A DNA stretch of 64,000 nucleotides from Deinococcus sp. AJ005 (GCF_009017495.1 NZ_CP044990.1:577001-641000); one strand, 5' to 3'. Counted from the first letter of the stretch, positions 44,019 to 55,823 are shown. Numbers and translations: made by a program. The notes: generated by a model from the sequence alone, not told the origin.

Positions 44019-46421
44019 ATGAAATTGCGGACCCTGGGAAGGCTGTCCGTGGAGGGCAGCACTTTCCGCCGTCAGAAGGTGCTGTTGCTCCTGGCGTATC
44101 TGTGTGTCGAGGGACCGCAGCCACGCCGCCGTCTGGCCGATCTGTTCTGGCCGGAAGCGGCCAATCCCATGAACAGTCTGGCGCAGCATCTGGTGCATCT
44201 GCGCACGTTGCCCGGCGCGGTGCAGGAGGAAGGCAGCCGCGTGGAGGCGGGTGCGGAGGTCTGCTGCGACGTGGGCGAGCTGCGCCGACTGGCCCAGGGC
44301 AATCATCTGGAAGCGGCCACGGCGCTGTACGGCGGTCCCTTTCTGGACATGCTGAATATTCCACTGGGCGCGGATCTGGAGGAATGGGTCTATGAAACGC
44401 GCGAGACGCTGGCCCGCGAGGTCCGGGGGCTGTGGCTGAATCTGGCGGCGGGGGCAGCGGCGCACGGGCGCTCGGCCTTTGCTGGAGAACTGGCCGCCCG
44501 CGCCCTGAACGTGCCGGGCGCGCCGCCCCCCGACGAGCTGGAGCTGCCCCGTCTGCATCACCTGCTGCACCTGGCCGGACATCCACTGGCCGAGGGTATT
44601 GAGCGCGAGGCGCATGTGCTGGGCCTGACGCTGGGGGTGGCCCCCGAACTGGCGGCGGCTCCGTTCATGGGCCGCGAGCAGGAAATGGAGCAGCTTGCGC
44701 GCCTGGGGGCCGGGGAGGTGGCCTGGATCAGCGGTTCCGGTGGCATGGGCAAGAGCGCCCTGCTGCTGGCCCTGGCCCGTGCGGGTGGCTGGACCGTGCT
44801 GACGGCCTGTGCGGACCGTTCCTACGGCACGCTGGAACCGCTGGCGAGGCGTGACGCGCCGCTCAGTTCCGCTGCCCCGCTGGCCCCATTGCGTGACCCG
44901 TCCCTGCGCGTGGCGGTAGATGACTGGGAGGGCACGGACGACGCCACACAGGCCGCCCTGGTCCTGGCCGCCCGCCAGCGTCCCGGCGCGGCGCTGGTGA
45001 TCGTCTCACGCCGCTATCCCCCTTTCGATGTGGACCTGCATCTGGAACTGGGGCCGCTGCCCCCGGAGGCCCTGGCCGATCAGCCGGGGCTGCATGCCCT
45101 GACCGACGGTCACCCGCTGCTGGTGGGTGCAGCGCTGTCGGGTGAGGCGTTGGACGGACGCCAGGGAGCCAGAATTCGCGCCCTGCCCCCGGTGGCCCGC
45201 GACGCCTTTTTGCTGCTGGCCTTGCAGGAAACGCCGGACCTGCGCGCCACGTCCCGCGCGCTGGGTCTGAACGCCTGCGACTTTGCCCTGATCCTGAGCC
45301 GCCTGACCCTGGAGGGCCTGATCCGCGAGAACGGGCAGGTCTATGCTGCTGCCGTCGCGCGCGAGCGGATCGAACGCATTCACGTTCAGGCCCACCTGCT
45401 GCACCTCAAGCTGGCCCGCGTCATGCCGGAGGAAACGGCTTGGCCCCATTATGCCGTCGCCCGTGACCTGTGGGAAGACGCCGATGAGGACCGCGCTGCC
45501 CACGCGGCAGTCCTGTGCGCCGAGACCCGCCTGGAACGCGGCTATCCCGGCGAGGCGGTGGCCCTGCTGGACTCTTTTCCCCACCGCCCCGAACTGGCTG
45601 TGCCGCACGCCTGGGCCTTGCTGGGCGCGGGGCGCTACGCCGAGGCGCTGGCCCGCCTGCAAAAGCTGGAAAGTGCCCGGCAGGCCGAGGGAGCCGTGAG
45701 CGTGGCCCGCGCCACCGCCCTGGTGCGCCTGGGACGCCATGAGGAAGCTGCCGCGCTGGCCCATGAAGTCAAAGGGAGCGGGCCAGAAGCGGCGCGGGCG
45801 GCGAGTGTGTTGGCCAATGCTGCCAACATCCGGGAAGCCTGGGATGAGGCGCGGCGTTATGCCCAGATTGCGTCTGATCTGTGGCAACTCGGCGGAAACG
45901 AAAAGGAACGACTGGGCGAGCTGGTGCTGGTGGCAAAGATGAAAGTTCGCCTGGGCGCTGCGCCCGCCGAGGCTTTCCGGGACGTGCTGGAAAGTTCCAG
46001 GGGGCTGCCCAGCATTCGGGGAACGGCGCTGGTGAATTACGCCCAGGCACTGATTGATGTCGGTCAGGCCGAGACCTCTGATGGCGTCATGGAGGAGGCA
46101 ATTGCAGAGTTGACGGCGGCAGGCGACCGGCTGGGCCTGGCCTCGGCGTATATCAATCTGGGGGTGCGCCGTCACCTTCAAAGCCACCTCACGGAGGCCG
46201 CAGTCCACTACCGCCAGGCACTGGGCGTCCTTGCTGGAACAGGCGGTATCCGGCAGATGGGCCTGGCCCTGGGAAATTTAAGCGAGATCAAGGGCGATCT
46301 GAGCGCCTTCGAGGACACTCTGGCAATGCTGGGCCGGGCTGGCCAGCATGAACTGGTGGACCACATCCGGCGAAACGCCAACGTCGCCACCCTGTCCCCT
46401 GTCCGCTCCCTGCGCTCCTGA
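44019..46421 (+). CDS. SARP/AfsR-type transcriptional regulator with P-loop and TPR repeats
   Basis: 800 residues. The N-terminus (LRTLGRLSVEG...RRQKVLLLLAYL...RRLADLFWPEA) is a winged-helix of the SARP type, followed by a BTAD-like segment (about 70-190). A STAND/NB-ARC-like ATPase starts near residue 225 with Walker A GSGGMGKSA (K245), and TPR-like helices fill about 480-780. Such proteins gate their DNA binding by nucleotide state and repeat-bound partners. It starts 8 bases after AGAGG, and the S8 protease gene follows 57 bases later. Confidence 0.88.
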   Translation: MKLRTLGRLSVEGSTFRRQKVLLLLAYLCVEGPQPRRRLADLFWPEAANPMNSLAQHLVHLRTLPGAVQEEGSRVEAGAEVCCDVGELRRLAQGNHLEAATALYGGPFLDMLNIPLGADLEEWVYETRETLAREVRGLWLNLAAGAAAHGRSAFAGELAARALNVPGAPPPDELELPRLHHLLHLAGHPLAEGIEREAHVLGLTLGVAPELAAAPFMGREQEMEQLARLGAGEVAWISGSGGMGKSALLLALARAGGWTVLTACADRSYGTLEPLARRDAPLSSAAPLAPLRDPSLRVAVDDWEGTDDATQAALVLAARQRPGAALVIVSRRYPPFDVDLHLELGPLPPEALADQPGLHALTDGHPLLVGAALSGEALDGRQGARIRALPPVARDAFLLLALQETPDLRATSRALGLNACDFALILSRLTLEGLIRENGQVYAAAVARERIERIHVQAHLLHLKLARVMPEETAWPHYAVARDLWEDADEDRAAHAAVLCAETRLERGYPGEAVALLDSFPHRPELAVPHAWALLGAGRYAEALARLQKLESARQAEGAVSVARATALVRLGRHEEAAALAHEVKGSGPEAARAASVLANAANIREAWDEARRYAQIASDLWQLGGNEKERLGELVLVAKMKVRLGAAPAEAFRDVLESSRGLPSIRGTALVNYAQALIDVGQAETSDGVMEEAIAELTAAGDRLGLASAYINLGVRRHLQSHLTEAAVHYRQALGVLAGTGGIRQMGLALGNLSEIKGDLSAFEDTLAMLGRAGQHELVDHIRRNANVATLSPVRSLRS

Positions 46422-46478
46422 CCCCGGTCATGGCCTGATCACGGCGGTGGGCGCACCTTGACTCCCGTGGAGGTACAA

Positions 46479-48089
46479 ATGTTTGGACTGAAGAGATTCG
46501 CCGTGTGGCGGTGGCTGGTGGCGGGCTTGCTGTGCGTGCTGGGCGCGGTGATGACGGCCTGTGGAAACCCGGGCAACCCAGGCGTGAAACCGCCCGAAGA
46601 GGGGCAGGCCCGCGTGTTTCCTTTGATCGCCGCTCCAGGCGATCCGGTCTGGTTGCTGGACGCGCCGCGCGACGCATCACCACAGGGCAAGGTCCGGGTG
46701 GGCGGCCAGACGGCGGAGTACATCACGGACGCGGTCTCGGGCTGGCTGCGTTTCGAGGTGCCGCGAAAGGCGGGCGGTGGTCCCCAGCCCATCGAGTTCG
46801 TGGGTCTGTCGTCGCCGGGACTGAACCTGAGCCTGACGGTGTTGCCCCCGGAGTCGGCCTTGCAGGACACCGTGCTGTACGCCGCCGCATCTGATCTGGC
46901 GGACATTCAGAAGACCTACCGCGACAGGTTGAATCGGCTGCTGGCCGACTGCAAAGGCTCCTGCCCCTCAGAATTGACGAACACCATTGAGCGCCTGTCT
47001 GCCCTGAAATTGCCAGAATTTCAGCCGCTCCTCTCAGGCCGCACGCCCGGCAAGCAGGCGCTGGCCTCCACCTCGCGTCCAGAGCTGAACATTTCAAAAT
47101 TTCCTTCTCCAGCCCCCCAGCCCCAGCCAAGCCAGTTCTGTGGACAGGTGGCCGGTGTGCTGCCGTCCTCCGGCTTGCGTACAGGACAGGTTATCTCGCT
47201 GCTGAACCTGCTGTTTGGGGGAAGTCTGGGCACCGATCCCTCCACGTCCGGTCATCCCACCCAGGCCCCCTACCAGGACGGGCCGCCCAGCGCCATCATC
47301 AAGAAGTTCCTGGACGCCCCGACTGGCAACGGCAAGGGCGTGGTCATTCATGTGCTGGACACCGCCAGCAATTCTGGTGACCCTTTCGTGATGCAGAGCG
47401 ACGTGAACTACTACAACACCATTTACAAGAATCGGCCCTACCATGGCTCCATCGCCGGTCAGGTGGCGCAGGTGGTCTCTCCTGGCGCGACGCTGGACTA
47501 CCAGCAAATCTGCGACAAGAACGGCGACTGTTCCACCTTGAACACCATCAAGGCCCTCTGCGCCGTGGCCGAGGAAGCCCGCAAGGGTGGCAAGCATGTG
47601 GTCAACCTGAGCGCGGGCGGGGCCTATCCGACGCTGGGCCTGCTGTGGGCGCTACGTGAAGTGGCGGCGGCAGGTGTGCCCACGGCGGCCTCGTATGGCA
47701 ACAGCGACGACTGCGCCGGGCTGGTGCCGGGGGACCGTTGCAACCATTTCCCGGCGGACTGGAGCGGAAGCTTCGCCACTTCGGCTGATCCCAAAGCCCC
47801 TACCCTGCTCCTCAGTGTGGCGGGCTGGGATGTGGCCACCCTGCAAATGGCGACGTACAACCGGGGCATGCTGTCGCCCGGTGTGATCACGCCGCCGCCC
47901 AGCGTGCAGGCCCCAGGCGAGTTCTGGTTCGGTGGACTGCCCTACTTTGGCTCCAGCTTTGCCGCGCCAGTGGTTTCGGGCGTGCTGGCCAACTGGATGG
48001 CCTGCAAACCGGGCATGCCGTTCCTCCCATTCGTGAACACGCCGGGGCAGTTGCCGTTGCCGCTGAGCGTGGTGCGCGCCTGTCCTTGA
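46479..48089 (+). CDS. divergent subtilisin-like (S8) lipoprotein
   Basis: 536 residues from ATG 46479 with GGAGG upstream. A lipobox MTAC ends the signal (cysteine at about residue 28). Residues about 40-250 form an unusual pro-domain with Pro/Gln-rich linker. The catalytic domain has D294 in HVLDTA, H322 in YHGSIAG and S493 in GSSFAAPVVSG, with the oxyanion Asn in SYGNSDD. Many cysteines suggest disulfides. It lies directly after the SARP-like regulator, which probably controls it. Confidence 0.85.
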   Translation: MFGLKRFAVWRWLVAGLLCVLGAVMTACGNPGNPGVKPPEEGQARVFPLIAAPGDPVWLLDAPRDASPQGKVRVGGQTAEYITDAVSGWLRFEVPRKAGGGPQPIEFVGLSSPGLNLSLTVLPPESALQDTVLYAAASDLADIQKTYRDRLNRLLADCKGSCPSELTNTIERLSALKLPEFQPLLSGRTPGKQALASTSRPELNISKFPSPAPQPQPSQFCGQVAGVLPSSGLRTGQVISLLNLLFGGSLGTDPSTSGHPTQAPYQDGPPSAIIKKFLDAPTGNGKGVVIHVLDTASNSGDPFVMQSDVNYYNTIYKNRPYHGSIAGQVAQVVSPGATLDYQQICDKNGDCSTLNTIKALCAVAEEARKGGKHVVNLSAGGAYPTLGLLWALREVAAAGVPTAASYGNSDDCAGLVPGDRCNHFPADWSGSFATSADPKAPTLLLSVAGWDVATLQMATYNRGMLSPGVITPPPSVQAPGEFWFGGLPYFGSSFAAPVVSGVLANWMACKPGMPFLPFVNTPGQLPLPLSVVRACP

Positions 48090-48107
48090 CCGGGAAATAG
48101 AGCCAGT

Positions 48108-48143
48108 AAAAAGCCCCCTTCCAGTTTGGAAGAGGGGCTTTTT
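48108..48143. terminator. bidirectional terminator between the S8 gene and gyrB
   Basis: AAAAAGCCCC / GGGGCTTTTT outer stem with inner CTTCC / GGAAG; A-run and T-run on either side serve both convergent genes. Confidence 0.92.
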
Positions 48144-48154
48144 AGAGAGGAACT

Positions 48155-50293
<2,139 letters not shown>

Positions 50294-50295
50294 TC

Positions 50296-50324
50296 AGTAT
50301 ACTACAGCAGTTGAAATAGGTCAA
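50296..50324 (-). promoter_or_regulatory. sigma-70 promoter of gyrB
   Basis: Minus strand TTGACC (50319-50324), 17-base spacer, TATACT (50296-50301): a near-consensus promoter about 110 bases before the gyrB start. Confidence 0.85.
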
Positions 50325-50329
50325 CAAAA

Positions 50330-50346
50330 TTACGTGTATAGCATAA
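50330..50346. promoter_or_regulatory. RDRM-like operator (DdrO/IrrE regulon motif)
   Basis: TTATGCTATACACGTAA on the minus strand is a 17-bp near-palindrome close to the Deinococcus radiation/desiccation response motif, TTATG...CATAA, with one change in one half-site. It abuts the -35 box of gyrB. gyrB belongs to the RDR regulon in studied Deinococcus species. Confidence 0.8.
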
Positions 50347-50490
50347 TAAAGAGATGGAGTTTGGAAGGTGTGAAAAGGCCGTGCTGGCGGTGGATTCTGG
50401 GCATTGTTGGGATGACTTCGGTCTGCCCTGGAATGCTGGTTGGGACTGTTCCCCGACGCCCCTATTTTTAGGGGTCTGGCAGACTGTGAA
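50347..50490. other. intergenic stretch between gyrB control region and rnr terminator
   Basis: Contains a perfect small hairpin CCCCTA-TTTT-TAGGGG at 50459-50474, on the far side of the rnr terminator. No gene seen. Confidence 0.5.
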
Positions 50491-50530
50491 AAACGCGGCT
50501 CCTGCATCTCCGAAGAGAATGGGGGCCGCG
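50491..50530 (-). terminator. terminator of rnr
   Basis: Minus strand CGCGGC / GCCGCG with an inner TCTC-TTCG-GAGA hairpin, followed by TTTTT. Confidence 0.85.
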
Positions 50531-50569
50531 CTCTTGGTGTGGTTCTTCGGCTGGTCTTCCTGGCCTGTC

Positions 50570-53500
50570 TTACTCTGTGCCGCCCGTGCCCCTGCGGCCC
50601 CGGCGGCGGCGGCGGCGTTTGGCGTCGTCACTCTGGGCCGCGCTGGTCTGGGCTGGCTGCGCGGCTGCGGTCTGGGCCTGGGCGGGCGGTGCGGCCTGAC
50701 CCTGCGGGGTGCTGCTTCCCTGTGAACTGCTCTGGCCTCCGCGCTGACCCTGCGGGCGTCCGTTGGGGCGCTGGACCGCTCCCCGGTCACTCCCGCCCCG
50801 CGTGTGGCCGCGCTCGCCGCGCGCCGCACTGCCCCGGTTGTTGCTGCCGCGCTCCTGCACGCCGCGCCCGCCCCGGTTAAAGTCCCGGCGTCCACCGCCA
50901 TCGTTGCCGTCGTCGGGCGGCATGTTTTCCATGGTCCAGTCGCCGAAATACATGCGCTGCACGGTGATGTTCACGGGGCGCAGGTGTTCGTTGCGGGGAC
51001 GCTCCAGCGTGACCACGCGCCGCGCGCCGCGCCGGGGGCCGGCGCTGCCCCCACTGTTGCCGCCGACTTCACCGCCTCCATTGCCGTCCATGCTGACGCC
51101 GCCGAAGGTGCGGCCCTGGCCCCGGCCCTGGTTGCCCTGGCCTGCGCGCCCACGTCCGCCCTGGCGGGGGGAAGCGTCGGCAGAGGACGAGGCGGCGGGG
51201 GCCGGGTCTTCCAGCGTGAATTTGCGCGGCTCGCTGACGGGCACGCTCTGTAATTTCTCGCGCTTTTCCTGCTCGCGGTCATCGCGGCGGCGGGCGCGGG
51301 GTTTGACGGGTGAATCCATGTCGTTCTCCTCATTGAAGTTGCCGGGTCGGTAGTCCGGGTCGGTGGGGTCGGCCAGCGTGAAATCGGTTTGGCGGGCCAG
51401 CGGCTTGACGGTGCTGATGGTGACGTTGACGCTGTCACCCAGGCGAAAGCTCTTGCCCCGGCTGCGGCCCTTGAGCATCTGCGCGTCTTCCAGGTACATG
51501 TAGTAGTCGTCGTCCAGGTTGCTGATGTGCAGCTTGCCTTCCACGCCGTTGTCCAGCATGACGTACAGCCCGCTGGCCACCACCCCTGACACGTTGCCGG
51601 GGAACGACTCACCCAGATGTTCCTGCGCCCACTTGGCCTGGTAGTACTTGGTCAGGTCCCGCTCGGCCTCGGACGCCGTGCGTTCGCGTTCGCTGGTGTG
51701 GTCCCCCATGCCGGGCAGACGGCCCTGAAGCAGTGCCACCTCACGGTTGCCCGCCTTGAGTTCCCCGCTCAGGATGCCCTTAATCACGCGGTGGACCAGC
51801 AGATCGGGATAGCGGCGGATAGGGGAGGTGAAGTGCAGGTACTCGTCGAACGCCAGTCCGAAGTGGCCCAGGTTCTCGCCCGAGTACTTGGCCTGCTGCA
51901 TGGAACGCAGCAGCAGCGTGTTGACGACGCTCTCGCGGTTGGTGCCGCGCACTTCCTTCAGCACGGCCTGATACGCCTGGGGCGTCGGCTCGCCGCCGGG
52001 GAAGGCGAAGCCCAGCCGCCCGATGGCCGCCGTCACGTCCTGGAAGCGTTGCAGGGTGGGTTCCTCGTGGATGCGGAACAGGGCGGGGATGTCGCGCCCA
52101 ATCAGGAAACGGGCCACCACCTTGTTCGCCAGCAGCATCAGGTCCTCGATCATGCCGCGCGCGGTTTCCTCGCGGATCGGGATCAGCTCCATGCGCCCGT
52201 CTTTGCCCACGTCCACCTTGACCTCGCGCATCTTGAAGTCCAGGGATCCCTCGCGCAGCCGCTTCTGGCGCAGCTTTGTGGTGATCTTGAGCAGGAGATG
52301 CAGGTCTCCTTCCAGATTGCGGGCCGTCTCGGGCAGGGTGGCCGTGGCCTCGCTGTAAGCCTGCACCTCGTCATAGGTCAACCGCGCCTTGGAGTTGATG
52401 ACGCTGGGCGCGATCTTGACGTCCAGAATCTCACCCTCGGCGGACAGCTCAACTAAAGCCGTCAGCGTGAGACGGTCCTGATCGGGCACCAGGCTACACA
52501 CGCCGTTGCTGAGGTGTTCGGGCAGCATGGGCAGCACGCGGCCCGGCAGATACACGCTGGTGGCGCGGGCAAAGGCTTCCTCGTCCAGCGGCGTGCCTTC
52601 CTGCACGTAATGGCTCACGTCCGCGATATGCACGCCCACCACGAAGTTGCCTTCTGGCGTGGGCTGGATATGAATGGCGTCGTCAAAGTCCTTGGCGTCG
52701 CGCCCGTCCACCGTGAAGATGTTGTACCCGCGCAGGTCCAGGCGGCCATGCAGGGCTTCCGCCGGAATCTCGACTGGAATGGCCTCGGCCTGCTCCAGCA
52801 CAGGTTCAGGGAACTCGCCGCGCAGACCGAACTTGACGATCACGGCTTCCGTCTCGGTTTCGGGATCGTCCTCGGCTCCCAGCACGCGCGTGACCTGACC
52901 GAACACCTCGTCCTCGCCAGTGTTTTCGGGCCAGAACAGTTCGGTGACGACCCGTGCGCCCGCCTCTAATTCCTCAATGCCTTCAGGCAAAACAAGGATG
53001 CGGTGACGGGCGCGGTGGTCATCCGGCTTGAGGATCGGGTGGCCGTGGCTGTATTCCAGCGTGCCGACGAGCTGCTTGTAGGCACGCTGCACGATCCGCA
53101 CGACGCTGGCGCGGGGGCTGCCGTCGCCCTTCTGCCCGCGCCGGGGACTGCCGCCGCCCCGCCCACCTTCACTGCGTCCGCTGTCGCCCCGGCCTTCCAT
53201 CCTGACCAGCACAATGTCGCCGTTCCAGGCTTCCAGCGTCTGCTCGGCGGGAACGTAGAAATCATCGCCGCCGCTGTCGGGAATGACGAAGCCAAAGCCC
53301 GCCGCCGACGCCTGGAAGCGCCCACGCACCAGGCTCATGGCCTCGGGCAGCCCGTAGGTCTTCTTGCGGGTGCGGATGACCTGTCCCTCGTCCGTCAGGG
53401 TGTCCAGCAACTCTTCCAGCTCGCGCCAGCCGCCAATGCGGTTGATGGCCTGGCGCGTAAAGGTGCGTTCCAGATCACGCACATGCACGGGCCGTCCCAG

Positions 53501-54742
53501 CTTGCGGAGCTGGGCGATGACCAGTTCGCGCTCGGGGCTGAGGGGCTGGATTTCTTCTTGCGGCTCAGCCGCTGCTTCGATGGCCGCTGTCTCGGTTACT
53601 TCCGCTTCGGGCTGGATTTCCTCTAGAGGCGTCGGCTGGGCGCGCTTGCCCCGGCCCCCACGTCCGCGCGTCTGTGAACGGGGCTTGGGGGCCGGCTGCG
53701 CCTCGGAGGCTTCCTGTACGGCGTGCGTGGAGTCCACCGCCGGGACCGCTTCGGAGGCGGAGACGATCTGCACGGCATGCGTGGCCTTCGGTGCCATGTC
53801 CACTGCTTCCACGCCGTCCAGCATTTCGGGCAGGGGAGAGTCGGACAGCGCCTTCCGGCGGCCCCGCGTCTTCCTGGGAACTTCCAGAATCAACGGATCG
53901 GTTGCTGCCTCAACTGTTTCTGGCTCAACGGCTTCCCGCTCAACTGCTTCTGGCGCGGACTCGGCCTGTCTGGGTTTGCGGCCCCGACGGGCGGGTTTAA
54001 GGGCTTCAGCTTCTGGAGCAGTTTCCTCGGCGGCAGCCTGCACCACGGGGGTTTCCATCACGGGGGGTTGTGCGGGCGCACTGGCCTCATCAGCTTCAAT
54101 GAGAGGTAGAGCCTGGGCGGCAGCTTTGCGGCCCCGCCGTCTGGGGGCTTCGGTCTGAACTTCAGGAGTCCTGATTTCTGGGACTTCCGGCTCAGTCTGG
54201 ACTGCGGGAGCGGCCTGCGCCTTTGCGGCAGGGGCTTTGCGCGGCTGCCTGGGCTTTTTGGCGGGGGTGGCTTCGGCGGCGGGTTCCTCGTTCGCAGCGA
54301 CTGTCTCAAGCGCCGTCATTGGCTCAGGCACAGTGGCCTCAGCCTCGGCGGGAGGAACCACTGCCTGAGCGGCCTTCCTCCCTCTTTTTGATTTGCTGGG
54401 CTGAGGCTGTTCGGCTTGAACTGGCCCGCTCTGAACGGGTGTGCTCTGAACTGGCTCAGCCTGGACCCCAGCCACTTCCACCGGTTCAGCCACCAGCACT
54501 TCAGGCTGGGCCTTCGGCTTCCGGGGCGTGGCCTTCTTGCTGGCAGCCTGAGCCGCCGCTTTCGCGGGCACTTTTTTCGTCGTTGTGGGTTTGCTCATTT
54601 CTGGTGCGGCATCTGCCGCCTGGGACGCGGTCTTTCCGGGCCGCTGGCCTGCTGTCTTCTTCACTGGCTTCTGGACCTCGGCGCTGGGCTGCACAACTTC
54701 TACAACTTCTCGCGCCGCGTCCTGCTTTTTCACTTTAGGCAT
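50570..54742 (-). CDS. rnr: ribonuclease R with long disordered N- and C-terminal extensions
   Basis: 1390 residues, against about 750-800 for typical RNase R. Residues about 1-395 are low-complexity Ala/Pro/Glu/Lys sequence with recurring R-R/K-G-R-K motifs, like AT-hook or RNA-binding patches. Then follow an HTH/cold-shock part (PERELVIAQLRKLGRPVHVRDLERTF, about 400-560), the RNB exonuclease domain (about 665-1010) with active-site acids in VDGRDAKDFDDAIHI, and the S1 domain (about 1050-1125). The last 265 residues are Arg/Gly-rich (GGRRDFNRGG, RGGQSSSQGS) with a short conserved-looking insert NITVQRMYFGDWTMENMP. RNase R degrades structured RNA 3' to 5'. The tails may assemble a complex or bind RNA; that is inference. 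Confidence 0.93.
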   Translation of the reverse strand: MPKVKKQDAAREVVEVVQPSAEVQKPVKKTAGQRPGKTASQAADAAPEMSKPTTTKKVPAKAAAQAASKKATPRKPKAQPEVLVAEPVEVAGVQAEPVQSTPVQSGPVQAEQPQPSKSKRGRKAAQAVVPPAEAEATVPEPMTALETVAANEEPAAEATPAKKPRQPRKAPAAKAQAAPAVQTEPEVPEIRTPEVQTEAPRRRGRKAAAQALPLIEADEASAPAQPPVMETPVVQAAAEETAPEAEALKPARRGRKPRQAESAPEAVEREAVEPETVEAATDPLILEVPRKTRGRRKALSDSPLPEMLDGVEAVDMAPKATHAVQIVSASEAVPAVDSTHAVQEASEAQPAPKPRSQTRGRGGRGKRAQPTPLEEIQPEAEVTETAAIEAAAEPQEEIQPLSPERELVIAQLRKLGRPVHVRDLERTFTRQAINRIGGWRELEELLDTLTDEGQVIRTRKKTYGLPEAMSLVRGRFQASAAGFGFVIPDSGGDDFYVPAEQTLEAWNGDIVLVRMEGRGDSGRSEGGRGGGSPRRGQKGDGSPRASVVRIVQRAYKQLVGTLEYSHGHPILKPDDHRARHRILVLPEGIEELEAGARVVTELFWPENTGEDEVFGQVTRVLGAEDDPETETEAVIVKFGLRGEFPEPVLEQAEAIPVEIPAEALHGRLDLRGYNIFTVDGRDAKDFDDAIHIQPTPEGNFVVGVHIADVSHYVQEGTPLDEEAFARATSVYLPGRVLPMLPEHLSNGVCSLVPDQDRLTLTALVELSAEGEILDVKIAPSVINSKARLTYDEVQAYSEATATLPETARNLEGDLHLLLKITTKLRQKRLREGSLDFKMREVKVDVGKDGRMELIPIREETARGMIEDLMLLANKVVARFLIGRDIPALFRIHEEPTLQRFQDVTAAIGRLGFAFPGGEPTPQAYQAVLKEVRGTNRESVVNTLLLRSMQQAKYSGENLGHFGLAFDEYLHFTSPIRRYPDLLVHRVIKGILSGELKAGNREVALLQGRLPGMGDHTSERERTASEAERDLTKYYQAKWAQEHLGESFPGNVSGVVASGLYVMLDNGVEGKLHISNLDDDYYMYLEDAQMLKGRSRGKSFRLGDSVNVTISTVKPLARQTDFTLADPTDPDYRPGNFNEENDMDSPVKPRARRRDDREQEKREKLQSVPVSEPRKFTLEDPAPAASSSADASPRQGGRGRAGQGNQGRGQGRTFGGVSMDGNGGGEVGGNSGGSAGPRRGARRVVTLERPRNEHLRPVNITVQRMYFGDWTMENMPPDDGNDGGGRRDFNRGGRGVQERGSNNRGSAARGERGHTRGGSDRGAVQRPNGRPQGQRGGQSSSQGSSTPQGQAAPPAQAQTAAAQPAQTSAAQSDDAKRRRRRRGRRGTGGTE

Positions 54743-55033
54743 TCACGCACCTGGTTACTCAGGACGTGCCCGTGGGGTTATGTCGTGGGCGCACGTTGAT
54801 CTGGCCAATTCCTGCGTTCTGGCGTCCAGCATCAACGCGCGCGGCCCGCCCACGGGCAACTGGTCTGTCGCTTCCTCGGGTTTGCGCCTTTGCATGCCAC
54901 GGCCCTCTTCTCGGGGCCAGTCTGGCGGCGCTGTCCTGAAACCCGGCAGCAAGCGCAGCATAACACGCCTCACCTGACCCCACCCTCACGCAAGGCTGAT
55001 TTTCCGTCCGTTAGGACCCAGGGACCAGAAGAA
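54743..55033. other. rnr upstream region
   Basis: AGGTG precedes the rnr ATG. No other gene or clear promoter pair is seen; a TTATGCT on the minus strand near 54960 is a possible -10 box. Confidence 0.4.
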
Positions 55034-55063
55034 CGCCCCCACCTCGTTGAGAGGCTGGGGGCG
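55034..55063 (-). terminator. terminator of the glycine-zipper gene
   Basis: Minus strand CGCCCCCAGCCTC / GAGGTGGGGGCG stem followed by TTCTT. Confidence 0.85.
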
Positions 55064-55082
55064 CTTGTGGTGGTGTCCTGCT

Positions 55083-55712
55083 TTACATTCGGCGGGCGTC
55101 GATCGTGTTCTCGTCCACGAACTCGCCGCCGTGACGCTGGGCGGCCTCGGCCACCACGTCGTAGGGAACGGCGTCTTCCACGGCCACCGCGCGGCCACCA
55201 GTGTTCACGGTGTCGTGCATGCGCCCGTAGTAGTCGTCGTTGACGCCGTAGGAACCGTAGTCGTCATTCGCTGTGCGGCCATCGTGGTTCTCGTCCACAC
55301 CCGCCGCGCCGCCGGTGGCGCCCACTGCCGCGCCCACGCCTGCGCCCAGTGCGGCCATGCCCAGAATCACCGGAATCGCCAGACCGCCGGTGGCGACGGT
55401 GGCCCCGACGCCTGCCACCGTGCCGATGGTGCCCAGCAGGCCCGCGCCCGCACCGACGACGGCGCCCACACCAGTGCCCTTGACTGCGCCTGCGCCCGCA
55501 TCTTCAGCGGCAGCGCTGGGCTGACCGTCCATGCTGGTGCCCGCCGTGTTGTCGTAGGTGCGGACGTCGCCGCCCACCGCCGTGGTGCTGCCCATCTCGC
55601 TGTGGCGGCCATAGGTAGAGGTACCCAGCGTTGGGGCCACCACGTTCTTCTGCTGCATTTCGGCAATGAAAGCATCGGCCTGTGCCGTCGTTGGAAAGAG
55701 AATGTGTTTCAT
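55083..55712 (-). CDS. glycine-zipper membrane-associated protein
   Basis: 209 residues from ATG 55712 (CAGACT box 7 bases upstream). The N-terminus (MKHILFPTTAQADAFIAEMQ) resembles a small fold also seen alone in other Deinococcus-type proteins. Residues about 82-145 are two hydrophobic Gly/Ala/Val segments with GxxxG spacing (glycine zipper), and the C-terminus is polar and acidic (DENHDGRTANDDYG). It may insert into membranes or form oligomers; no family name is assigned. Confidence 0.75.
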   Translation of the reverse strand: MKHILFPTTAQADAFIAEMQQKNVVAPTLGTSTYGRHSEMGSTTAVGGDVRTYDNTAGTSMDGQPSAAAEDAGAGAVKGTGVGAVVGAGAGLLGTIGTVAGVGATVATGGLAIPVILGMAALGAGVGAAVGATGGAAGVDENHDGRTANDDYGSYGVNDDYYGRMHDTVNTGGRAVAVEDAVPYDVVAEAAQRHGGEFVDENTIDARRM

Positions 55713-55823
55713 GACACTCAGTCTGGCCGCGAGGCCGCCGTGCCGCATGAGACGACCTCAAACAGGCGTTGCGGTGATCCTGAAATGACCTGTAGGTCGG
55801 TCTCATCTGGGGAATTGCACTGG

